Below, piece after piece: positions 7,701-14,978 of a stretch of 30,027 bases of DNA. Each line of letters begins with the position of its first letter. The first letter of the stretch is position 1. A model generated the notes under the pieces. It made no database searches, had not been told where the DNA came from, and saw only the letters and a program-made list of their open reading frames with translations. The translations under genes were made by a program, and so were the position numbers. The DNA comes from CAZNPH01 sp964574985 (GTDB taxonomy: Bacteria; Bacteroidota; Bacteroidia; Bacteroidales; SM23-62), in the NCBI GenBank assembly GCA_964574985.1, contig CAZNPH010000030.1:1-30027 (forward strand), in the 5' to 3' direction.

Positions 7701-9014
7701 TTGAAAAAGGTATTGATCATCACCTATTACTGGCCACCTGCGGGCGGACCCGGTGTGCAGCGATGGCTGAAATTCGTGAAATACCTTCGGGAATTCCAGT
7801 GGGAACCGGTTGTCTATGCCCCCCGGAAAACAGATATACTTGTACAGGATCCTACCCTGGAACGGGATATCCCCGAAAACCTGGAAGTTATCAGAAGGCC
7901 GATATGGGAACCTTACCGTTTGTATCATAAAATGCTGGGAAAACCGGAGAAAGAGGTAGTCGGACTCGGCGGGTTTACTTCGGAAACCGGCGGGGGCGGA
8001 TTCCTGCAAAAGCTTTCTGTATTCATCAGGGGGAATTTCTTTATTCCCGACGCCCGGAAATTCTGGATAAGACCATCCTGCCGGTTCCTGAAAAAATACC
8101 TTGCAGGAAATCCGGTGGATCTGATGGTTACCAACGGACCGCCACACAGCCTGCATCTGACCGGCCTCCGGTTGAAAAGATCATTGAATATACCCTGGAT
8201 CGCAGACTTCAGGGATCCCTGGACCAGGATCTATTATTTCGACCAGTTGAAACTCACCCGGTGGGTGGAAAAAAAACACCGCAAACTTGAAAAGGAAGTG
8301 CTCAGTTCGGCGGACTGTATCACCACGGTCGGGAATACCATCAAAAAGGAGTTTGAGGAACTCGGGGCTTCCAGGGCAAAGGTGATCACCAACGGGTACG
8401 ACCCGGAAGACACGGATGATGTCATGCCCGAACCCACCGGCAAATTCACCATCACCCATACCGGGAACATCAGTTCCTCAAAAAATCCGGATATTTTCTG
8501 GAAGGCGGTCAGCGAACTCCTGAATGAACATGCCGGTTTGCGTGACCGGCTCCGGATCGTGCTGACCGGGACTCTCGATCATTCGGTCACAAAATCCATC
8601 CGGCAATACAAACTGGAGGATTATGTCCGGTCCACCGGATACCTGGCACATCCCGAAATCATCAAATATCAGAAATCGGCTTCCGTGCTTCTGCTGGTCA
8701 TCAGTGATTCTCCCAGTGCCAAAGGAGTTCTGACGGGTAAACTTTTTGAATACCTGGCCGCGGGACGCCCCATTCTGGCCATTGCCCCTGAAGACAGTGA
8801 TCTGGCAGAGATCATCGGGGAGACCGGGAGCGGACGCACAACCGGTTTCGATGATGTCCGTCAACTGAAGGCCAATATCCTGCATTACTTTGATGCATAT
8901 CTCCACGGCCGTCTCAGGACCGAACCAAAAAACATCCAACGATTCTCAAGAAAGAACCTGACGGCAGAGATGGTGAAGGTTTTTGAGGAAACAACCGGGG
9001 AAACAAACGCTTAA
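7701..9014 (+). CDS. Glycosyltransferase family 4 protein
   Basis: A 437-residue cytosolic GT-B fold glycosyltransferase. The N-terminal Rossmann domain begins KKVLIITYYWPPAGGPGVQR, the acceptor-side signature typical of Bacteroidota GT4 enzymes, and carries the conserved ADFRDPW (168-174). The C-terminal donor domain contains ITHTGNISSSKNP (251-263) and the donor-binding stretch GKLFEYLAAGRPILAI (346-361). The start is TTG; the peptide beginning KKVLIITYYWPP is where such proteins normally start and no ATG is available. It follows glyS by 13 bases. Its TAA shares bases with the stop codon of the convergent AMP ligase (TTAA at 9011-9014). Sugar donor and acceptor cannot be deduced. Confidence 0.9.
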   Translation: MKKVLIITYYWPPAGGPGVQRWLKFVKYLREFQWEPVVYAPRKTDILVQDPTLERDIPENLEVIRRPIWEPYRLYHKMLGKPEKEVVGLGGFTSETGGGGFLQKLSVFIRGNFFIPDARKFWIRPSCRFLKKYLAGNPVDLMVTNGPPHSLHLTGLRLKRSLNIPWIADFRDPWTRIYYFDQLKLTRWVEKKHRKLEKEVLSSADCITTVGNTIKKEFEELGASRAKVITNGYDPEDTDDVMPEPTGKFTITHTGNISSSKNPDIFWKAVSELLNEHAGLRDRLRIVLTGTLDHSVTKSIRQYKLEDYVRSTGYLAHPEIIKYQKSASVLLLVISDSPSAKGVLTGKLFEYLAAGRPILAIAPEDSDLAEIIGETGSGRTTGFDDVRQLKANILHYFDAYLHGRLRTEPKNIQRFSRKNLTAEMVKVFEETTGETNA

Positions 9015-10477
9015 GATCCCGGCTTCAACAGATCATGACGGATCTTTCCCGTTTTGGTCCTCGGGATTTCAGGGATGTATTCAACAATTGCAGGAATTTT
9101 ATATTGCTCCAGCTTCCCCCGCAGAAATCCGGCCAGATCCTCTTTTCCGGGAGGACGCTTTCCTTCGGCCACCACAAGAAAAGCTTTGATCACAAAATCG
9201 GTAATTCCCCCGGGGTCAGTAACGGCCAAACAGGCAGCTCCGGAAATATTTTCATGCTCCAGTATGGCCTCTTCCACTTCGGAAGGAGCAACCTTCTTCC
9301 CGCTCACGTTCATGATGTCGTCTTTTCTGCCGGTCAAATATATGTAACCATCCGCATCGCGGTACCCGAAATCTCCCGTTCTCAGCCAGTCGCCGGCAAA
9401 GGTCAGCCGGGTCCTTCCGGGGTCGTTCCAGTAGGCATTCATCAGCACCTTCCCTTTCACCAGTATCTCACCGGTCTCATTGACAGCACATTCGCTTCCG
9501 TCTTCCTTTACGATCATGATCCGGATGTTGGGAGCAGGTTTTCCCAGTGATTCCATTTTTCCTGAGGATTCACGGAACTCAATGAATATATTGGCGGCGG
9601 CTTCCGTCAGTCCGTAATGCATGCACAGCCGGGTCCGGGGCAATAATCCGGTCAGTTTCTGTTTGTCGGTCAGGGGCATGGGAGAACTCCCGAATTCCAT
9701 ATATTTCAGTTGATCCTTGTATTCCCCGATCTTTTCCCCGGTAAGTCTGAGCAAAACCCGGAGTCCGGCCGGCACCATACTGATCCCCGTGGCATTCCAC
9801 CGTTCCAATCCGCCAAAGATCTGATCAGGAAAAAGGAACCCATCCACCAGCACGGCAGATGCACCCAGCATCATGGCAACACGCAATCTTCGCAATCCGA
9901 AGGCATGATGCAAGGGAAGGGTTATGATCTCACAGTCTTCCGGGCCATTTCCGATAAAAGCATTGGTGTTTTCCGCACCTGCAAAAATACTCCTGTGGGT
10001 CAGCACCACACCCTTGGGTTTCCCGGTGGTGCCTGTGGTGAACAAAATATCGGCAATATCCTCCGGGAAAGGCATCAGAATATCCAGTTTGGAGCGGGGT
10101 TTGCCATCCAAACGTTTATTCCGGCATATTCTGGTTTTCCGGCAGGTAAAATCAAAGGGCAGAAAGGCCAGCGCGGGTCTGACCTGGTCAAGGATGTATT
10201 CAAGGTTTTGCTTTCTGATCCCCGGATCAACCGGCACGGCAATGGCATTGATCAGATGGGCAGCCAGATACCCGGTAACAAAATCGGTACCTCTGGTTGC
10301 TCCCAGAACGATCCTGTCCCCGGTCCTGATCCCCTGATCAACCATCATCCTTGCAGCCGCAAATACTTTTCCTGCCAGATCCCCGTAGGATACTGCATGC
10401 TCATTATGGATCAGGGCAATTTTGTCAGGATGGCTTTCTGCATTTCTGATGAAAATATCTACAATGGTTTTTTTCAT
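9011..10477 (-). CDS. Acyl-activating AMP ligase (acyl-CoA/acyl-ACP synthetase family)
   Basis: A 488-residue class I adenylate-forming enzyme. It should activate a carboxylic acid as acyl-AMP and pass it to a phosphopantetheine thiol. Motifs: P-loop TTGTTGKPKG (147-156), HHAFG (190-194), YGLTEAA (288-294), TGDFGYRDADG (367-377), hinge region LTGRKDDIMNVSGKKVAPSE (about 381-400) and catalytic K478 in PRTKTGKIRHDLL. It is last in a four-gene minus-strand operon, 2 bases after the stop of a free-standing ACP gene. That placement makes the ACP the likely acceptor rather than CoA, but this is inference. Its length lacks fused carrier or condensation domains. The acyl substrate is unknown; the short pocket sequence does not decide between a fatty, hydroxy or amino acid. 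Confidence 0.9.
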   Translation of the reverse strand: MKKTIVDIFIRNAESHPDKIALIHNEHAVSYGDLAGKVFAAARMMVDQGIRTGDRIVLGATRGTDFVTGYLAAHLINAIAVPVDPGIRKQNLEYILDQVRPALAFLPFDFTCRKTRICRNKRLDGKPRSKLDILMPFPEDIADILFTTGTTGKPKGVVLTHRSIFAGAENTNAFIGNGPEDCEIITLPLHHAFGLRRLRVAMMLGASAVLVDGFLFPDQIFGGLERWNATGISMVPAGLRVLLRLTGEKIGEYKDQLKYMEFGSSPMPLTDKQKLTGLLPRTRLCMHYGLTEAAANIFIEFRESSGKMESLGKPAPNIRIMIVKEDGSECAVNETGEILVKGKVLMNAYWNDPGRTRLTFAGDWLRTGDFGYRDADGYIYLTGRKDDIMNVSGKKVAPSEVEEAILEHENISGAACLAVTDPGGITDFVIKAFLVVAEGKRPPGKEDLAGFLRGKLEQYKIPAIVEYIPEIPRTKTGKIRHDLLKPGS

Positions 10478-10479
10478 TT

Positions 10480-10734
10480 TTATTGGGTCTTTGACCGGTG
10501 GTTTTGTTTTTTCTTTTGTTGAAGAATTCTTTTTATGTCCCCTACCGACCGGATTCCGATAATTTCATCCGGTTCGAAATGTATTTGGAATGCCTCCTCG
10601 ATCCCGGCAATGATGTTCACATGGCCGAGAGAATCCCAGGCCTCGATATCACCCGGGCCGGTCTCGTCTCCGATATTTACCCCGGATTCCAGGGAAAGGC
10701 TTGAGCGGATAAGTTCTTCCACGGTATCAGCCAT
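10480..10734 (-). CDS. Dedicated acyl carrier protein
   Basis: A small acidic carrier protein of 84 residues. The phosphopantetheine attachment site is S35 in EAWDSLGHVNI, followed by the typical helix-II pattern, then EEAFQIHFEPDEI and a final helix SVGDIKRIL. The C-terminal tail (KKKQNHRSKTQ) is unusually basic for an ACP. The WDSLGH form, rather than the ADSLD of housekeeping AcpP, and its place between an LpxD-like acyltransferase and an AMP ligase point to a pathway-specific carrier. It begins 5 bases after the acyltransferase stop and ends 2 bases before the ligase start, so translation is probably coupled. Confidence 0.92.
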   Translation of the reverse strand: MADTVEELIRSSLSLESGVNIGDETGPGDIEAWDSLGHVNIIAGIEEAFQIHFEPDEIIGIRSVGDIKRILQQKKKQNHRSKTQ

Positions 10735-10739
10735 ACATA

Positions 10740-11669
10740 CTATTCTTCCGTTTTATTCCTGATAAAATCTTTTCCCGGCAGTATCCGGTTCCCGATTACG
10801 CTGTAATTATCCTGAACGTTCCGGGTCACCACAGCCCCTATGGAAATAAAAACGTCATTTCCGATATGTATCTTGTTCAGTATGGTTGCATTCGGACCCA
10901 CCCAGACATCATCGCCCATGTGCACGGATCCGGAAATGAGCGCTCCGCCGGTGATGATGCAGTTTTTTCCAATCACCACGTTGTGTGCGATATGAACCGA
11001 TTTGGATATTTTGGTTCCCTTTCCGATCCGTGTCGATCCCAGTCCGCCCCGGTCTACGCTGGAACGGGCCCCGATCTCCACATGGTCTTCGATCACCACA
11101 TTTCCCACATGGGGGAATCTTTCCCATGCCCCCTCCCTGTTCCGTGAAAGCCCGAAACCTTCGGAACCGATCACACACCCAACTTCAATGACTACATTCT
11201 TTCCGATCTCCACCTCATCATGAATAAAGCATTGTCCGTATATCAGCGTCCCCCGGTCAATGCGGCATTTTCCCACATAACACAAGGGGCCGATATAGGT
11301 TTCCTTGTCTATTTCTGCTTCCGGATGGATCACGGCGGAAGGATCGATCCCAAAAACCGGCTTGGAAACAAAAAGTTCCCGGGCGATCCGGGTAAATGCA
11401 TTTTTGGGATTTCCAACCACAATGAAGCATTTTTCTTTTTTCATGGCTTCACTGATTTTGATTGAATGGTCACAAATGACCATCCCCGCGCGTGTGTTTT
11501 CAACCAACTGTTGTTTGTCCTTTTGTCCGGGATTGCACCACACAAGGGAATCCACACCGGCATCTTCAATACTTTTCAGGTTGGTAAAAAAACGGTTGCC
11601 GGCTTTTCCTATGATTTTGACGTTCTGTTCAATGATGCGTTTCAGGTCATCTACGGTATACTGATACAT
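10740..11669 (-). CDS. LpxD-like acyl-ACP N-acyltransferase (hexapeptide-repeat)
   Basis: A 309-residue homotrimer-type left-handed beta-helix enzyme. Residues 1-105 resemble the LpxD uridine-binding N-terminal domain. Residues 108-290 hold hexapeptide repeats, including GSEGFGLSRN and the LpxD-like VEIGARSSVDRGGLGSTRIG. SVHIAHNVVIGKN carries H229, which aligns with the general-base His of E. coli LpxD in IAHNVVIG. The residue 37 places later, H276 in E. coli, is Lys here (K266). The C-terminus is shorter than in E. coli LpxD. The start is ATG (MYQYTVDDLK) with a strong AGGAGG 7 bases upstream. The gene sits between a PIG-L deacetylase and an ACP instead of lpxC or fabZ, so I read it as a paralogue that acylates another amino sugar. 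A true lipid A LpxD is not excluded. Confidence 0.82.
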   Translation of the reverse strand: MYQYTVDDLKRIIEQNVKIIGKAGNRFFTNLKSIEDAGVDSLVWCNPGQKDKQQLVENTRAGMVICDHSIKISEAMKKEKCFIVVGNPKNAFTRIARELFVSKPVFGIDPSAVIHPEAEIDKETYIGPLCYVGKCRIDRGTLIYGQCFIHDEVEIGKNVVIEVGCVIGSEGFGLSRNREGAWERFPHVGNVVIEDHVEIGARSSVDRGGLGSTRIGKGTKISKSVHIAHNVVIGKNCIITGGALISGSVHMGDDVWVGPNATILNKIHIGNDVFISIGAVVTRNVQDNYSVIGNRILPGKDFIRNKTEE

Positions 11670-11676
11670 GGCCGTT

Positions 11677-11682
11677 CCTCCT
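11677..11682 (-). promoter_or_regulatory. Strong Shine-Dalgarno site before the LpxD-like gene
   Basis: On the minus strand the sequence is AGGAGG, with 7 bases to the ATG at 11669. It decides the start in favour of MYQYTVDDLK over a TTG at 11690. Such a perfect site stands out among the weak or absent ones of the neighbouring genes. Confidence 0.75.
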
Positions 11683-11699
11683 GGTTGCAATGAATACTA

Positions 11700-12326
11700 T
11701 TATATGATCCAGCGTATCACCCCGAATGACTCGGCATATGCCGCGTTGATCTGTACACCCCGGGTCTTGGCCAGACTGTATATGAAATCCTTTTTTGCAT
11801 AGTATTTGGTTTTCTGGGAATTGTATGCATCCAGGGCATATATCTTATTTTCGATATGGGATTTCCCCAGTCTTATGAAGCACTGGTTGTCAAAAGAAAT
11901 ATTATTCCAGGGGATCTCGTAGGACAGGATGGAGGAGTGTTTAAATGCCCTCAGTCCTTCCATGGCCACTGTGTGATGGTCCTGATGCAGATCACCCGGC
12001 GAAGGCATGAAAACCAGGTCCGGCTTGATCTGGTCCCGCAGCTTGACCAGCTCTTCCAGGATATCCTGCCGGTAATAATTGAGCTTCCGCACGGTAAAAC
12101 CGTAAACGATCAGGTTTTCCGGTTTGATCTTCAGCCGTTTGGTGGCTTCTTTCACCTCGATCTCCAGGATATTGGCCGGCATTCCGGCAGGAACCGACTC
12201 CTTTGCCGTGGAAAACGCCACATAATATACATTTTCTCCCTGCTCAATGAATTTGGAAATGCTTCCTCCACATCCGAATTCACCGTCATCCGTATGGGGA
12301 GCAAGTATCAGGATATTCCCAAACAT
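11700..12326 (-). CDS. PIG-L/LmbE family deacetylase
   Basis: A 208-residue zinc-dependent deacetylase of the PIG-L/LmbE/MshB/BshB superfamily, which removes N-acetyl groups from amino sugars. The N-terminal metal motif is APHTDDGEFGCGG (H11, D13, D14), a Bacteroidota-common variant of the HPDDE signature. The second motif, SPGDLHQDHHTV, is at about 108-119. There is no signal peptide, so it should act in the cytosol on a soluble nucleotide sugar, a lipid-linked sugar or a small molecule. It is first in the operon, preceding the LpxD-like acyltransferase by 30 bases. That order suggests it creates the free amine that is then acylated. The alternative, a role in thiol (bacillithiol-like) synthesis, is not supported by any neighbour. 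Confidence 0.88.
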   Translation of the reverse strand: MFGNILILAPHTDDGEFGCGGSISKFIEQGENVYYVAFSTAKESVPAGMPANILEIEVKEATKRLKIKPENLIVYGFTVRKLNYYRQDILEELVKLRDQIKPDLVFMPSPGDLHQDHHTVAMEGLRAFKHSSILSYEIPWNNISFDNQCFIRLGKSHIENKIYALDAYNSQKTKYYAKKDFIYSLAKTRGVQINAAYAESFGVIRWII

Positions 12327-12352
12327 GGCAAAATGTTTTTATAATAAAAACC

Positions 12353-12384
12353 TAAAAGTAATCCATCGGGGCAAACAAAACAAA
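12353..12384 (-). promoter_or_regulatory. Promoter for the deacetylase/acyltransferase/ACP/ligase operon
   Basis: On the minus strand, TTTG (12381-12384) and TACTTTTA (12353-12360) are 20 bases apart, matching the Bacteroidota -33/-7 arrangement with one mismatch in the -7 box. The start codon follows 26 bases later. An AT-only palindrome, TTTTTATAATAAAAA (12336-12350), lies between promoter and gene and could be an operator or chance. TATTTTTG (12381-12388, minus) is an alternative -7 box. Confidence 0.4.
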
Positions 12385-12403
12385 AATATTGGATTCTGCC
12401 TGC

Positions 12404-12435
12404 TTGCCCATATTGAAAATAATTGCATATATTCG
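12404..12435 (+). promoter_or_regulatory. Probable promoter for the YfhO-family gene
   Basis: TTG (12404-12406) and TATATTCG (12428-12435) are 21 bases apart; the -7 box has one mismatch to TAnnTTTG. It ends 20 bases before the ATG at 12456. Confidence 0.35.
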
Positions 12436-12455
12436 AAAAAATAAACCGCTCCGGA

Positions 12456-14963
12456 ATGAGATTTCCTGATATGAAATTCCAGCTGAAAAGCCTTTACCCT
12501 CATTTGTTTGCCATATTTGTCTTCCTGGTGATATCCTATGCCTATTTTTATCCCGTACTGGAAGGGAAACGGTTGCTGCAGACGGATGTCAGCCAGTTCC
12601 GGGGCATGTCGAAAGAAATCATGGACCACCGGGAACAAACGGGTGAAGATCCGCTCTGGACCAACAGCATGTTCGGGGGAATGCCGGCTTACCTGATCTC
12701 GGTAAGACACAAAACCAATTTATTCCGTCCCATCGACAACCTGTTAAAAGTAGGAACCCGTCCCGCCAGTTATCTTTTTTTGTTTCTGATCGGATTTTAT
12801 ATTGCCTTGTTGTTGTTCGGAGTCGGCCCCTGGCTGGCCATCCCCGGCGCCATTGCCTTTTCTTTTTCTTCTTTCTGGTTTGCCCTGATCGGGGCGGGAC
12901 ACAATACGCAAGTGGTTACACTGGCTTATATGCCCCCGGTGATCGCGGGCATTTATCATGCATACAGGAAAAACATGCTGACCGGAAGTGCTGTGGCGGG
13001 TTTTTTCCTGGCGCTTCAGATTTCCGCCGGACATTACCAGATGATCTATTATGCCATGATCCTGGTTCTGATCCTTGCCGTGGTGTTCTTTATACATTTT
13101 CTGAAGGTAAAAAGACTCAGGCATTTCTTTTTGACCTCTTCCCTGCTTATCCTGGCAGCCATTCCCGCAGTGGGTGTCAATGCCAGCAAATTATGGCTTA
13201 CCCTGGAATACAGCAAATATTCCACCCGCGGGGAGTCTGAACTCACCCATGACGAAGAAACCAAAACAAGCGGACTGGACAAGGATTATGCCACCAGCTG
13301 GAGCTACGGGGTAACTGAAACATTCACCCTGCTGATCCCCAATTTCAAGGGGGGGAAAGCCTATGGCGCCCTGGATACCGATTCGGAAACATATAAAGTT
13401 CTGAAGCAAAATAATGTGGAGAACCCCAGGCGGATCATCCGGCAATTGCCGCTGTATCACGGGCCACAGCCCTGGACCGATGCCCCGGTATACATTGGTG
13501 CGGTGGTGCTGTTTTTGTTCTTCATGGCAGTATTTCTGCTCAGGGGACCGGTCAAATGGTGGTTGCTCACCGCTACCATCCTTTGTATTCCCCTTGCATG
13601 GGGAAGGCACTTTCCGCCTCTGACGGAATTTATGCTGGATCATTTCCCCCTGTACAACAAATTCAGGAATGTTTCATGGATCCTGGTGATCGCCGAATTT
13701 ACCATTCCGGTTACGGCTTTCCTGGGCCTCAGGAAGCTCTTTACCGGTCAGACCGGCCGTGAGGAGTTCATGAAGGCATTTCAGTACGCACTGTTCATTA
13801 CCGGCGGGATCGCCCTGCTGTTTACCCTGATGCCAGGCTTGTTCAACGATTTTACCGCACCTGCCGACAGCCGTTTGAACTGGCCCGATTTCCTGATGAG
13901 CGCTTTGCGGGAAGACAGGAAGAGCCTGGTGCGGTCAGATGCCTTCCGCTCATTGTTGTTTGTCGGATTTACCGCAACCCTGATCTATTTCCATTATCAG
14001 AAAAAAATCAGGGAACCCCTTGCCATTGCTTTGCTGGCCGGACTCATTCTGCTGGACATGTGGGTGGTGGATAAACGCTACCTCGACAATTCCGGGTTCA
14101 TTCCCAAAAGAAAGGCAGAAGTCCCCTTTACACCGGGCAAGGCCGACAAGGTCATCCTGCAGGACCCCGATCCCAGTTTCAGGGTTTTAAACCTGTCGGT
14201 CAGTACATTCAATGATGCCAGCACTTCCTATTTCCATAAATCCGTTGGCGGGTACCACGGGGCAAAAATGAAGAGATACCAGGAACTTATTGAATTCCAT
14301 ATTTCCCGCGAAATGAACAGCATTGTTCAGGAACTCAGGAACCAACCCAGCCAGGGATCCATGGAACAGGTGCTGGCCAAACAGCATGTACTCAACATGC
14401 TGAATACCCGTTATATCATTTACAATCAGGGCTCGGCACCCCTTTACAACAATCATGCAAACGGAAATGCATGGTTTGTTCATGATGTCATCATGGTGGA
14501 TAATGCCGACCAGGAGATCGCGGCCCTGGACCGTTTCGATCCCGCCCATGCGGCCACTGTCGACCAACGGTTCGAAAAATACCTGGAAGATATCTCTTTA
14601 GATTATGATTCTGCTGCTTCCATTGTTCTGACCCACTATGAACCCAACCAGTTGATCTATGAATCGGAGGCCGACAGTCCCCGGTTGGCGGTCTTTTCCG
14701 AGATCTATTATCCGGAAGGCTGGAAAGCATATATCAATGGACAGCCACAACCACATTTCAGGGCGGACTATGTATTGCGGGCCATGGTGGTCCCGGCGGG
14801 AAACAACACCATCGGGTTCCGGTTCGAACCCTCATCATACAAGGCCGGAATGAAAATATCCCTGGTAAGCTCGGTTTTGCTTCTGTTGTTCACGGCTTTC
14901 TCCGTATTCATGGGGAACCGGAAAAAACTATCCGAACAACAAAAGGACGAATACGGACCATAG
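12456..14963 (+). CDS. YfhO-family multi-pass membrane protein (putative GT-C-like glycosyltransferase)
   Basis: A large inner-membrane protein of about 835 residues. An N-terminal membrane segment precedes a periplasmic loop with a DVSQFRGMSKE motif and WTNSMFGGMPAYLIS, then about ten further hydrophobic segments (to about residue 560). A C-terminal non-membrane domain (about 570-800) ends in FSEIYYPEGWKAYINGQ and a final membrane segment, which is the usual YfhO ending. Gram-positive YfhO proteins are linked to glycosylation of lipoteichoic acid; the role of the Bacteroidota members is unclear. I chose the ATG giving MRFPDMKFQ; an ATG five codons later is also possible, and an upstream TTG at 12423 would overlap the promoter. 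It is divergent from the deacetylase operon and convergent with the flippase, 15 bases apart. Confidence 0.85.
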   Translation: MRFPDMKFQLKSLYPHLFAIFVFLVISYAYFYPVLEGKRLLQTDVSQFRGMSKEIMDHREQTGEDPLWTNSMFGGMPAYLISVRHKTNLFRPIDNLLKVGTRPASYLFLFLIGFYIALLLFGVGPWLAIPGAIAFSFSSFWFALIGAGHNTQVVTLAYMPPVIAGIYHAYRKNMLTGSAVAGFFLALQISAGHYQMIYYAMILVLILAVVFFIHFLKVKRLRHFFLTSSLLILAAIPAVGVNASKLWLTLEYSKYSTRGESELTHDEETKTSGLDKDYATSWSYGVTETFTLLIPNFKGGKAYGALDTDSETYKVLKQNNVENPRRIIRQLPLYHGPQPWTDAPVYIGAVVLFLFFMAVFLLRGPVKWWLLTATILCIPLAWGRHFPPLTEFMLDHFPLYNKFRNVSWILVIAEFTIPVTAFLGLRKLFTGQTGREEFMKAFQYALFITGGIALLFTLMPGLFNDFTAPADSRLNWPDFLMSALREDRKSLVRSDAFRSLLFVGFTATLIYFHYQKKIREPLAIALLAGLILLDMWVVDKRYLDNSGFIPKRKAEVPFTPGKADKVILQDPDPSFRVLNLSVSTFNDASTSYFHKSVGGYHGAKMKRYQELIEFHISREMNSIVQELRNQPSQGSMEQVLAKQHVLNMLNTRYIIYNQGSAPLYNNHANGNAWFVHDVIMVDNADQEIAALDRFDPAHAATVDQRFEKYLEDISLDYDSAASIVLTHYEPNQLIYESEADSPRLAVFSEIYYPEGWKAYINGQPQPHFRADYVLRAMVVPAGNNTIGFRFEPSSYKAGMKISLVSSVLLLLFTAFSVFMGNRKKLSEQQKDEYGP

Positions 14964-14978
14964 AAAGGCAAAACCGGA

